DNA from: Beverwykella pulmonaria
Lineage: Eukaryota > Ascomycota > Dothideomycetes > Pleosporales > Melanommataceae
DNA: 64,000 bases
Assembly: GCA_001599595.1 (NCBI GenBank)
Contig: BCHH01000006.1
Location: forward strand, 1,906,319-1,970,318
Direction: 5' to 3'
Shown here: one piece after another, positions 24,171-34,694 of the stretch
Layout: every line of letters starts with the position of its first letter
Position numbering within the stretch: the first letter of the stretch is position 1
Position numbers and translations under genes: made by a program
The notes under the pieces: model-generated
What the model saw: only the letters and a program-made list of their open reading frames with translations
Told to the model about the DNA's origin: nothing
Databases searched by the model: none

Positions 24171-26304
24171 ATGCAAGGTAAACTACCAATACTGGTACCA
24201 ATACCACGGACGTCAGACCAGTATCACTGACAGCGCTCTCCTAGCCCTCCCTTACGCTGTCCCAGCTGCGGCTGCCGGCCTCGCATACCTCAATGGACGC
24301 TACGGTCTTTTCGGCGACGTGGGCTTCGTTGCAAACTTTGCCAAGTCCACCATTGGATCCGCCCTCACCGAAAGAAGAGACGAGCTCAACCTCTTCTACG
24401 TCCTCGAAAGCCACGCGCAATCCTCTATCGCCAATCATCCATTCATAATCTTCCACGGCCGCAGCTGGACGTACGCGCAGGCGTACGAGATAAGCCTCAA
24501 GTATGGGGCGTGGTTAAAGAGTCGGGCGGTCCAGAAGGATGAGATCGTCGCGATGGACTTTGTCAACTCGGAGGTGTTTATATGGGTCTGGTTCGGACTA
24601 TGGAGCATTGGCGCAAAACCAGCCTTCATCAATTACAATTTGATGGGGAAGCCGCTTCTGCATACCATTCGGACGTCGACTGCGCGATTGATCTTGGTAG
24701 ACCAGGATGGGAAAGATAAGTTCTCCGAGGAGGTGATGGCGGAACACGGGTTTGCTTCTCGGCCGGTTGAGGAAGAGCTTCCCGTAGGGAGACAGGCACA
24801 CTATGGGTTCGATAGTGACCCGAGCCTTATTCCATCCAAAATCAGGAATAGGACAGGCGCTCCGGTATCGCAAGATCAAACACCGGGAGACGTGTCTGCA
24901 CCAACACGCCGGAAATTGGAGATCATCTTTTTCGACGAAGGCTTAGAAGAGTATATCCTTTCTCTTGCGCCAGTCCGGCTGCCCAACTCTGAACGCGGCA
25001 ACCAGAAACAAAATGGCATGGCCATGCTGATCTACACCTCGGGGACAACGGGTCTCCCAAAGCCTGCCGTCATGGGCTGGGGCAAGGTACAAATGAGTGG
25101 CAGATTTGTGAGAGGATGGATCCCGCTCAAGAAGGATGACATTATATACACCTCGATGCCGCTGTATCATTCGTCCGCTTCTGTACTCGGGGTTTGCGCA
25201 ACGCTCCGCGCGGGTATCACCATCTGTCTGAGTAAGAAGTTCAGCCACAAAACATTTTGGCCCGAAGTCCGTGCCTCGAAAGCGACCATCATACAGTACG
25301 TGGGCGAAACCTGTCGGTACCTGCTCTCCGCGGCGAAAAACCCCCTCGACAAGGACCACTGTGTCCACACGGCTTTCGGCAACGGATTGCGGCCCGACGT
25401 GTGGCAGCCCTTCAAGGACCGCTTCAACATTTCCACTATTTGCGAGTTCTACGCTGCTACCGAAGCACCGGCGGGCGTGTTCAACCGTAGCACAAACGAC
25501 TTCAGCGCCGGCGCTATTGGCAAAACAGGCACGCTTGCGGCACTGATCCTAGGAGGTCAACTCGCTCTCATCCGCATGGACCCCAATTCCGAGCCTCCAG
25601 AGCCGGTAAGGGATCCAAAAACGGGTCTCTGCCAAATCGTGGACTGGGACGAGTCGGGCGAACTACTGTACAGGCTCGACGCGAAGGATGTTTCTCGGAA
25701 GTTTCAGGGGTACTTTGGCAACAACAAAGCCACGGATTCGAAGATTCTGAGGGACGTGAAGGCGAAAGGGGATGCGTATTTTCGTTCTGGCGACCTGATG
25801 AAGTGGGATAAGGAGAATAGGTTCTGGTTCGTGGATAGGATCGGTGATACGTTCCGGTGGAAGGCGGAGAACGTCTCTACGGCCGAGGTTGCCGAGGTCA
25901 TTGGGAGACACGACTCAATCGAGGAAGCCAACGTCTACGGCGTACTCGTTCCTGGTCATGACGGCAGGGCCGGATGTGCGGCTCTGCTCTTGAAGAAAAG
26001 CGAGAACAGAGCAGAAGACGAAAACGTGCTTGCCCTGCCGCATGCACACACGCTGAAGAGCCTTGCGGACCACTTGAAGAAAGGGCTGCCAGGATTCGCG
26101 GTCCCGCTGTTCTTGAGAATCACACGGGCTATGCAAACCACAGGAACGAACAAGCAGCAGAAGCATTTACTTCAGAAGGATGGGGTTGAGGTCGAGCATG
26201 TAGAGGGCCATGGCGATGTGCTGTTTTGGTTGAAGGAGGGCACATATGAACGGTTTACAGTAAGGGACCTGGAGAGGATTCGAGGTGGGCATGTTAGGTT
26301 GTAG
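24171..26304 (+). CDS. FAT1-like very-long-chain acyl-CoA synthetase / fatty acid transporter
   Basis: Modelled as a 7-nt first exon (24171-24177, ATGCAAG) plus 24245-26304; 688 residues. The splice (GTAAAC...CTCCTAG) extends the frame upstream to a hydrophobic N-terminus, ALPYAVPAAAAGLAYL, expected of this membrane-bound family. Adenylate-forming motifs: LIYTSGTTGLPKPAV (P-loop, about residue 260), YAATEAPAGVFN, YFRSGDLMKWDKENRFWFVD and RIGDTFRWKAENVSTAEV, the FATP/VLACS signature. It ends RIRGGHVRL, like other Fat1 proteins. Predicted to activate very-long-chain fatty acids to CoA esters at ER, peroxisome or plasma membrane. Start is less certain than the body. Confidence 0.9.
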
Positions 26305-26595
26305 ATAGTTTGCAAGAGATACCATATGTCTGATGAGATGAATACATACTATTGTGGCATGAGTAAAGTGCTCGAGAAGGAATCATTGTCGCCCACTGCG
26401 CCCAATCTGTGCATGTTGGAAACTTGGCATCTATACTATTTTTGATCAGCTAGCGCCACGCCCGCGCTTTCACGTCATCGTCGCGTAGTCACAAGGCAGC
26501 ATACTCAACCTTAATCACGACTTTTTCCGCCTCTATAACGCCGTTCCACGCCGAAACCGTCCCCAGTCGATGGAACGCTTACCTGAGCGTCCACC

Positions 26596-29500
26596 ATGGG
26601 TGTCACCGGCCTCTGGACCGTTCTCCAGCCCTGCGCCCGCCCCATCAAGATCGAAACGCTGAACAAGAAGCGCCTCGCCGTCGATGCCTCCATCTGGATC
26701 TACCAGTTCCTCAAAGCTGTGCGCGACAAAGAAGGAAATGCACTACGTAACAGCCATATCGTTGGATTCTTCCGCCGAATCTGCAAGCTGCTCTTCTTCG
26801 GGATCAAGCCGGTCTTCGTGTTCGACGGTGGCGCACCGGCGCTCAAGCGGCAAACGATCAATAACCGCAAGTCGAGAAGGGAGGGCAGGAGGGAGGATGC
26901 GGTGAAGACTGCGAGTAAGCTGCTGGCGCTGAATATGCAGAGGGCAGCGGAGGAGGAGGAGAGGAAGAGGAAAAGTGCAGCAAGACAGACACGAGAGGAG
27001 CAGGAGGAGGACATACCGGAGAATATCGTCTATGTCGAGGAGATCCTACAAACAGAGAAGGAGCGCCAGCAGAACCGCAAGTTCAAGAAGAAGGACCAGT
27101 ACCATCTTCCGGACCTGGGTGCGTCTCTGGCGGAGATGGGTGGTGCGAATGACCCCAGGATCATGTCGCTAGAAGAGTTGGAGGAATACGCGCGGCATTT
27201 TGATCGAGGCGAGGATATCAACGTCTATGATTTCTCCAAGATCGATTTCGATAGTCCATTCTTTGTCAGCTTGCCCGCGTCGGATCGGTATAATATTCTT
27301 AATGCGGCGAGATTGAGAAGTCGGCTGCGAATGGGGTATTCAAAGGATCAGTTGGATATAATGTTTCCGGATAGGATGGCCTTCTCCAAATTCCAGATCG
27401 ATAGAGTTCGCGAACGGAACGATCTCACGCAACGCTTGATGAATCTTAATGGCATGGTGGACGACTCCATGTTCGGTCCCAATAGCACCAACCGAGTCGC
27501 CGGTGAGAAGGGAAGAGAGTATGTGCTCGTCAAGAACGATGGCGTGGAAGGCGGTTGGGCACTCGGAGTTGTCACAAATAAGGATGAGGGAAAGGTCAAC
27601 AAGCCCATTGATGTGGATCGATTGCCACTCCCAGAGGCCGAAGAAGAGGAGTGGGAAGAAGAGGACGAGTTTGAGGATGTGCCCATTGAAGGCTTAAATC
27701 GATTACCCAAACCAAAGCCTGGAATGTCTGCTGAGGACAAAGAAGGCCGAGACTTCATCGCAAAGGAGTTGGAGAAACGACGCAAGAAGTTTTACAACTC
27801 GAGGAAGCGGAAATCAACCAACACTGGGCCACGGAAAGTAGCGCCTGTGAACCAAGACCCAGATTCCCTCTTCCTCGCTGAAGACAATGAAGTCGAGGCC
27901 GAAGATGAAGATTGGGAGAACGTGCCGACTGGAGAGCATGATGACCTCTTCGATGAGCCTACAGAAGAAAAAGTTGACGAAGAAGAGCTACAACTCCGAC
28001 AAGCTATTGCGCTTTCCCTTCAGCCAGACGGACTAGAAATGGCTCAGGAGCCAGAAGACGAGGAGGAAGACATATACCGAGAGGTCTTCCAACAGGAGCG
28101 AGCGCAGGAGGGTAATCCCTTCCGGCGTGCAACTGGATCCAGCCTTGCTACTATTGCACGGACAGCAAATCAACAAAGCAGAAAGCTTGTCCCCACGAAA
28201 CCGTTCAACGAAAGTGACAGTGATGATGACATGGACCTACAAGCAGCATTGGCAGAATCAAGGAAGTCGAAACGAGCTACGACTACAACACGACCAACAC
28301 CTAAAGCGCCAAGCCATGCACCTCTTGCAAACGTTCCTAAGGCAACTCCCAAATCAACGAATGCTCCAGGCTTCGACGGGCCTTTACCATTCGAGAAGCT
28401 CAGTCTAGGTAACTCAATACTAGGAAAGAAAAAGATGCAGAAGATCGAAGAAGATAACGCCGGGGGATTTGAGAAAGATCCGGATCCAGAAAAAAAGAAG
28501 TCTGTCGAACCACTACCGCCTTGGTTCACTGGAGAACGAGACATTCAAGATGACCTAAGCGCTCAGAGAGCGGATGAAAAGAAAGAGTGGGAGGAGACTC
28601 AGAAAGCCGATGAAGCACAGTTCCAATTTCAACCTCTACCCCGCTTGCGCAAACATGATACCCGCGAAGTTATTGATTTGGATGCGTCGTCGACACAAGA
28701 GAAAGCAAAGGAAATTGTTGCTATTGAATCAAGTGAGGATGAAGAAGATGTAGAGATGGAGGACGTCCTAGCAGAGAACCCCAGGCAGACGATGGGAGAT
28801 CTTGCGGAGAAGATCCGAGCTGAACCGCCTCAGCCGTTGTCCGAGACGCAGAAATCTCCTCCGCCGCAGGAGACAACAGCGAAAGCCAAGAACCCCTTTC
28901 TTGATGACTCTGATGAAGAGCCGATCGATTGGTCCGAGAGCGAACCAGAAGTGGAACGAATACCTAAGGCGATACCAAAGCCAACGCAAGGAGCCGAAAT
29001 GGGCGCTCTGCAAGTTTCAAAATCACCATCACCGGAATTTGAGGATGTGCTATTGCAGGAAGAGCCGTCTTCTGTGCTACAGCCTGCAAAATCACCCTCG
29101 CCGGAATTTGAAGAAGTGTCAATAGCTATGGGGCCGCCTTCTCGTCCACGTCGTGCGCCATCACCTGCAACCTTAGAAGGTCCGGACGATCTTCTCATAC
29201 CAGTTGTCCCATACAGCGGTGTTGCAGAGGACGACGGTTTCGAGAATCCAGACAATGACTCTGATCAGTACTCCGATCCCGAGGATGCTGAACTCTTCGC
29301 GTCTCTCGCTGCTGAAGCAGAAGAGCATTCGCGTTTCGCGCAAGAACTCAACAATAACACTACCGCGCCCATCAATTTCGACGCAGAACTCAAGCAACTC
29401 CGTGCCCAACAGAAAAAGGATCGTCGAGATGCCGACGAAGTAACCCAGACTATGATATCAGAATGCCAGCATCTCCTCACGTTGTTCGGCCTCCCCTACA

Positions 29501-30576
29501 TCACCGCGCCAATGGAAGCAGAAGCCCAATGTGCCGAGCTAGTGGACCTCGGCCTCGTCGACGGCATCGTAACAGACGACTCTGACACTTTCCTCTTCGG
29601 CGGCACACGCGTGTACAAGAACATGTTCAACGCCGCAAAGTTCGTAGAGTGCTATCTTGCTAATGACTTCCAATCCGAGTTTTCTCTCACTCGTGACAAA
29701 CTAATTGCCATTGCACAACTCCTCGGATCCGACTACACTGCTGGAATACCCGGTATCGGCCCTGTCACCGCGCTCGAAATACTCTCCGAGTTTTCAGACT
29801 TGCAAAGATTCAAGGACTGGTGGACGGGCGTGCAAAACGGCAGTATCTCCAAGGAGAACGATAAATCGTCTCAATTCCGGCGACGCTTCAGACGCGCGCA
29901 ATCCACAAAATTGTTCCTGCCTACGAACTTCCCCGACCCACGAGTTGCGGAAGCGTATCTCGTCCCGGACGTAGATAAAGATCCGCAGCCGTTTCAGTGG
30001 GGCGTCCCAGACCTCGATGCGCTGCGTAACTTCCTCAGTTCACAGATTGGCTGGAGTTGGGAGCGTACAGATGAGGTACTGGTCCCAGTCATTAAGGATA
30101 TGAACAGGAGGGAGAAGGAGGGCACGCAAAGTAATATTACGAGGTTTTTCGATGGGGCGGTGGGGGCGGGCGCGTTTGCACCAAGAGTAAGGGGTGACGG
30201 TCAGGGGGGTCCGAGTGGGAAGAGGAAAGGGAAGGGGGCTGCAGGCAAGAGGTTGGGGGCTGCGTTGACGAGGTTGGCTGAGAGAGATGGGAGGGATAGA
30301 GGCGAGGGAGAGCAGGAGGGTAGACAGAATGATGGGGAGGTGGCTGGGGATGGGTTGTTAGCAGGAGTAGATGGTGAAGTGGCCTCGGAAAGTAGTGCTG
30401 GGAAAGGGAGGAAGAGGAAGGGTATCAGAAAGGCGACTGCGAATGCTACAGCGGCAGCGGCAGCGGCAGCAGCAAATGATAGAGAGGATGAGGACGAGGA
30501 TGACGAGGATGATTTATATGCAGAGCCCAGGCCAAAAAAGAAGACGAAGACCAGGAAGGGGAAACCTGCTGTGTAG
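26596..30576 (+). CDS. RAD2: DNA repair endonuclease Rad2/XPG
   Basis: Single exon, 1326 residues, start MGVTGLWTVLQPCARPI with the conserved N-terminal glycine after Met. XPG-N domain spans about 1-105 (LAVDASIWIYQFL, KPVFVFDGGAPALKR). A long acidic, disordered spacer of the kind that separates N and I domains in Rad2/XPG follows. The XPG-I domain is near residues 950-1040 (FGLPYITAPMEAEAQCAELV, VTDDSDTFLFGG) with catalytic acids, then the H3TH segment LGSDYTAGIPGIGPVTALEI. A PIP-box-like QSNITRFF lies near 1177-1184, and basic clusters (GRKRKG, KKKTKTRKGK) near the end are probable nuclear signals. Function: 3' incision in nucleotide excision repair with TFIIH. Confidence 0.97.
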   Translation: MGVTGLWTVLQPCARPIKIETLNKKRLAVDASIWIYQFLKAVRDKEGNALRNSHIVGFFRRICKLLFFGIKPVFVFDGGAPALKRQTINNRKSRREGRREDAVKTASKLLALNMQRAAEEEERKRKSAARQTREEQEEDIPENIVYVEEILQTEKERQQNRKFKKKDQYHLPDLGASLAEMGGANDPRIMSLEELEEYARHFDRGEDINVYDFSKIDFDSPFFVSLPASDRYNILNAARLRSRLRMGYSKDQLDIMFPDRMAFSKFQIDRVRERNDLTQRLMNLNGMVDDSMFGPNSTNRVAGEKGREYVLVKNDGVEGGWALGVVTNKDEGKVNKPIDVDRLPLPEAEEEEWEEEDEFEDVPIEGLNRLPKPKPGMSAEDKEGRDFIAKELEKRRKKFYNSRKRKSTNTGPRKVAPVNQDPDSLFLAEDNEVEAEDEDWENVPTGEHDDLFDEPTEEKVDEEELQLRQAIALSLQPDGLEMAQEPEDEEEDIYREVFQQERAQEGNPFRRATGSSLATIARTANQQSRKLVPTKPFNESDSDDDMDLQAALAESRKSKRATTTTRPTPKAPSHAPLANVPKATPKSTNAPGFDGPLPFEKLSLGNSILGKKKMQKIEEDNAGGFEKDPDPEKKKSVEPLPPWFTGERDIQDDLSAQRADEKKEWEETQKADEAQFQFQPLPRLRKHDTREVIDLDASSTQEKAKEIVAIESSEDEEDVEMEDVLAENPRQTMGDLAEKIRAEPPQPLSETQKSPPPQETTAKAKNPFLDDSDEEPIDWSESEPEVERIPKAIPKPTQGAEMGALQVSKSPSPEFEDVLLQEEPSSVLQPAKSPSPEFEEVSIAMGPPSRPRRAPSPATLEGPDDLLIPVVPYSGVAEDDGFENPDNDSDQYSDPEDAELFASLAAEAEEHSRFAQELNNNTTAPINFDAELKQLRAQQKKDRRDADEVTQTMISECQHLLTLFGLPYITAPMEAEAQCAELVDLGLVDGIVTDDSDTFLFGGTRVYKNMFNAAKFVECYLANDFQSEFSLTRDKLIAIAQLLGSDYTAGIPGIGPVTALEILSEFSDLQRFKDWWTGVQNGSISKENDKSSQFRRRFRRAQSTKLFLPTNFPDPRVAEAYLVPDVDKDPQPFQWGVPDLDALRNFLSSQIGWSWERTDEVLVPVIKDMNRREKEGTQSNITRFFDGAVGAGAFAPRVRGDGQGGPSGKRKGKGAAGKRLGAALTRLAERDGRDRGEGEQEGRQNDGEVAGDGLLAGVDGEVASESSAGKGRKRKGIRKATANATAAAAAAAANDREDEDEDDEDDLYAEPRPKKKTKTRKGKPAV

Positions 30577-30946
30577 ATGCAATCCCATGAAGCTCACTGG
30601 ATACCACAAACTTTTGGAGATCTTGTAACCCCAAAGGTTCTTTGTTTCACCTTCAATTCAAGTTTGATTAGATCAAGTAGTCTTGCTTTAAAGTAACTAG
30701 CGAAATCGGCTACCTGTAATTCTTGTAGGTACGTGATTTGCCACGGTACACGAGAATACTTCTATATTGTAATTAAGTTTGGAACGGGTTTACTCAAGGG
30801 CCGTGATCCTAAAGGATTAAACGTATGTGAACCCCTTCCTTCTCTCTTCGTGCTACGTCTCGTACGTAGTCTCGACCCCAACTATTTTTTATTCATTCCG
30901 CTCGAATCAGATCGCAGGCGAGCCTTATCAATGCGGCACGTCTGCC
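30577..30946. other. convergent 3' intergenic
   Basis: Lies between the 3' end of RAD2 (plus) and the 3' end of the HET pseudogene (minus). Nothing recognised. Confidence 0.6.
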
Positions 30947-32987
30947 TTACCACGCCTTACTTCTCAGTTCGAATGGCTGGCACCTCATCTTGAAATAAAG
31001 CGTATACCCCACGATGAGGAGATATACCAGTCCTACGCTCATTTTTGTCAGATACCCTCCCAACAATAGAAAGGACCCATATGAAATTGCGCAATAAAAC
31101 GCCGAAACAAATGCCCAACAATAAAGGAAAGCGCGTGGACGCAAATGAAAGATATCGAACCGAAGGCGGAAGATAAGGATCCCCTCCAAATGCAGGCCCA
31201 AGTAGGTAGCTATTAGAAATCCAGCGCCTGAAGGCATAAGGCCAGGAAGGAAGGATATAATTTTATAGTTGTATCGAACTAGAAACGCGTCTAGCGATGA
31301 GAGCATCGAGAGAGCTAACAAAGTAACAACCAAATATATAGCACAGAGGCAGCCATAAGTGGTCAATTTGACCATATTCTCCCAGTCTCGCAGGACTTGT
31401 GGGAGTCGTAGATGTTGGCAATTGTCCACAAATGGCCTTGCCATTGTCATCCATATAGCTCTCCAGAATTTAGCAGTGATCGGGTAGAGCCTGAGACCGC
31501 TTGAAACACGCTTGACATCAATAGCGAACACAGATTTTCCGAAGACGGAGTCCGAAATCACCTCAACATAGAGCTTCCCAGCTCCGATATTCGTGTTTTC
31601 GGGCCTCAGAGCCGGGTCATGTTCCACAACAGACATCAAGGTATCCCCCGGGTGCAAAGGGATAGTCTTATAGGTTGTCCAGACGGGGTAGAAGTCCCAA
31701 AGGCCTTGGCTGAATAGCTTCTGCACTTGAATTATAAGCGCCACGCTCTGACCATCTTTAGGTACTCTTAAATGCATTGCAACCGTTGCAATATCACCGA
31801 AGTTCCAACCACCCACAGGCGTGAGTGGTGAGATTAACTTTGATTTCAAAATCGATCCTGGAGGATAAGTCTCTACCAATTCAACATCGTCTGGGAGGCC
31901 ACAGAGGAGAAATCTGTCTCGAAAAAGCCCAAATCGGTCATCGTCCACATGTTCCAAGGTGAGAATATTCATGGAGATTTTTCGGTGCCAATTCCATGAA
32001 AAGTGGCTGACTAGGCGGGGTAGACGGTCAGACCGAACATATACATCCCCTTCTTGGTGGTTCAATGGTAGGGCTATCAATGTCCAAGGATCATGCCTTA
32101 ATCGACATGGCAAGATGGCGCATGTGGCCCTGTCCACTGGGAGCTCGATGCTCAAGCCTTTTCTGGTGAAAGAAAAGGGAACACCAAGTGGGCCCATCCG
32201 GCAGGGCACCAAGTCACTACAACCCGTGAAGTCCGAAGGGGATTTGGCTAAGAGAAGGTTTTGTCTGCCGGAGCTGGAGAAGCGTTTTAACTTTGTTGGC
32301 TCCTCAGGCGATGTCAGAGAACCAAAGACATATGACATGTAAGTAGTCCTCTTTGGCTTCCTCGTTCCATTGTTTTGATGCCAATCGTAAGCAAGCAACG
32401 TCAGATCGTCAGATTGACGGAGGATCTCCTCTTGAAGCCTTAGAAACGCCTTTGGACCCTCGCCATAGAGGAGCGGCATGTTGACATCAAATATGCCGAG
32501 CAAGCAGTATGCTTCGTCTTCCTGTCGTGTCGTTTTTCTATTTGCAGCCCAACTCATCCTTTCAGCAACGCTTGCCTTGCTAAGACGAGACCCCAGGTCC
32601 ATAGTGCCTCCGTCAGTCCCCGCCGTCGAAGTGGTCTCATATGACCTTCTGAGCTTGGTTATATGTGAGGTGTCAGTTCCTTGGGCAGCGAGAAAATATT
32701 CATCTATTCCGGTGATGGAGCTTAGGATGGTTGCTAACTCATCCTTGTGCCCAATTACAGTCCAGTCTTTGGCGAAAAAGATAAGCTTCGACGGCGCAAG
32801 GAGCTCCTGCAGGGTCCAGCCACGGGTGAACCAGCGACTTTTGGCAAATGAGGAATTTTTAGCGCGTGGATCTGTGTTCGGGGGGTACATCAACTAGGTA
32901 GACCTAGCACACCGCAGCGTCCTTGTACCACTTGAACATGGAGTTTATCGCTTCGGAAAGCTCGGTACTGCTTGTCTTATTAATGCA
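30947..32987 (-). pseudogene. HET-domain gene, C-terminal part (broken)
   Basis: Minus strand. From 32987 the sequence reads as the middle of a HET domain (INKTSSTELSEAINSMFKWY), meets an in-frame TAG at 32904-32906 where HET proteins usually have Tyr, then shifts frame in a run of six G/C at 32880-32885. After that a 640-codon frame is open to 30947, with the HET hallmark WFTRGWTLQELLAP and EAYCLLGIFDVNMPLLYGEG. The last third has at least four hydrophobic, membrane-type segments. HET proteins trigger heterokaryon incompatibility and cell death; this copy lacks its first 79 codons, which lie 8.5 kb away at 41509-41746. Not expected to be functional unless the stop and frameshift are sequencing errors. 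Confidence 0.85.
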
Positions 32988-33157
32988 AACTCACCATACA
33001 CTTGCGACAACATCGACTTTGTTCAACCGCTTACACCAACTGTAATTTTTACTGCTTAGCTTACTTTCAATGTTTGAAACCACTAATTTCTACAAGCTTT
33101 GTTGCACGCGCATCCTTGTGATGAGACCGCTTAGGCTCAGGAGTCCGAAAATGAACA

Positions 33158-33178
33158 CCCCCCCCCCCCCCCCCCCCC
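33158..33178. repeat. 21-nt poly-C tract
   Basis: An uninterrupted run of 21 C on the plus strand, followed by TCCCTCACCC. Located 170 bp inside the left end of the insertion. Confidence 0.9.
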
Positions 33179-33414
33179 TCCCTCACCCAGAGAAGTAAAA
33201 TTAATTTGCTATTTTCACGTAGATTCTACTCTTGGCATGCACCCAATTAGTTCAGTTGATTTTGACCTATTACATCAGTAAAATCTTACTCGGCTCAGTT
33301 CTGCTCGGCCTGAATCAGGTTTGCTCAGGCCTGTTCATGATCCAAAATCGGGGTTCCTCAGGCAGCTCATACTCTACTCACTTTTGGTCGTTGTCCTGAT
33401 TCCAGTCCTGATTC

Positions 33415-33660
33415 TGGCTTCCTTGGGGCTCTCCTCTCCTTGGAGCTCTCCTCGCCTGGAAGCGTCTCTCTCCTGGGAGCGCCCCTCTCCTAGGAGCTTT
33501 CTTCCTGGGAGCAGCTCTCTCCTTGGAGCATTTCTCTCCTCGGAGCATTTCTTCTACCCTAGAGTACGTTCGCAACAAGATCCTCTCCGCGAAGACGTTC
33601 TCTCCACGGAGAATTTTTCTCCACGAAAACTTTCTCTCCCAGGAGAGAGCTCCTCCACGA
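33415..33660. repeat. degenerate tandem repeat with palindromic cores
   Basis: About ten irregular copies, spaced roughly 15-22 bp, of a CTCTCCTNGGAGC-like core (for example ctctccttggagc, ctctcctgggagc, ctctcctaggagc). Each core is an inverted repeat (CTCC..GGAG). Towards the right the copies drift to ctctccacggaga. An open frame crosses it on the plus strand but looks like repeat translation, not a gene. Confidence 0.7.
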
Positions 33661-33859
33661 AGACATCTCGCTCGGACATGATTGCTCGGCTGGTGACCGA
33701 GCCCTTCAGTCTGTTTGATATTCCAACTTAGAGGTATTTTCAGGGTGGTTGGAGCTAACTCGCAAAGTCGATCCCTGCAACCCGCTACGACGCACTGGCC
33801 CAATTTATTCCGTTCATCCTATTTCAGGCAGCTACTTGCCATTCTTCTAGTCCCGATAA

Positions 33860-34480
33860 GGCCGTCCTCAAAGTGAAAGAGTAAAAAGAGCAAAACTTTT
33901 ATTTCGTTTTAATAAACAAAGCCGGCTTAAGGTACCAAAAACTTGTGTCTCTATCGGCTAGAATTAGTATTCTTAGAATTAATGACTAGCCGACATAGAC
34001 TGGTAATCCAAGCAAACAAACTTAAAAGCATAAGAGATTTATTTCAAAGCATTCAACCGCTATAATATTAACTACAAACGCTTGAGACTTCTCGCTCTTA
34101 TATAGAATTAGGTGCCCTAGTTGATATAATATATCAATTTTTTTATTAAATAGAATACAACGTTGTAATTACTATACCAAAACAGTCCTTTTATATAGAC
34201 TACCTTAGGACATTGAATAATTTGGTTTAGCTATTAGATATATCAATTTTGACTAAATTCTATATTAGAGATTCGTTAACATGTTTGTTTTTCTCTTATA
34301 TTTTGGGACTAGATTATTTGGTAAAGAGAGATTTGCAACTGTAGAAAGTAGAACAGAATTGAATAAATTGAGATTCGGTGGGAGGTGGACCATGATTGTA
34401 ACCCCAGATTTTCAGCGTAATAAGAGATTTTAAAGATTATCTAGAGAGGTTATCTTAAACTGCTTCTATAGTATTTTCTT
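33860..34480. other. AT-rich island
   Basis: Markedly A/T-rich compared with flanks, with runs such as ttgatataatatatcaattt. It contains an imperfect hairpin: arms 33946-33970 and 33976-34000 share GTCT.TAT.GGCTAG. No coding frame. The composition fits RIP-degraded or non-coding transposon DNA; origin not identified. Confidence 0.6.
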
Positions 34481-34559
34481 AATGATTCTGGAGGTGTCAC
34501 TCTCGCGCAAGATCCCACTTCTGGGACCTCAACACAACAGGCTGACCCAATCATCACCC

Positions 34560-34680
34560 CGAGGCTGTCCAGTCGCAAATACTGTCCACTCGTAGAGCCT
34601 GTCCACTCGCAAAGGGTGTCCACTTCCACAGGCCGTCCCTGCACAGCGGTCGTCCCCTCGCAGAGACTGTCCACCCACCA
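34560..34680. repeat. degenerate tandem repeat
   Basis: About six imperfect copies of a tgtccactcgcaaag-like unit (18-22 bp apart), just downstream of the stop codon of the Myb-repeat/exonuclease gene. Probably in its 3' untranslated region. Confidence 0.6.
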
Positions 34681-34694
34681 CCCAGAGTGGCTGT

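Noticed and set aside
33321..33731. 136-codon plus-strand ORF
   Set aside because: It is the translation of the degenerate CTCTCCTNGGAGC repeat.
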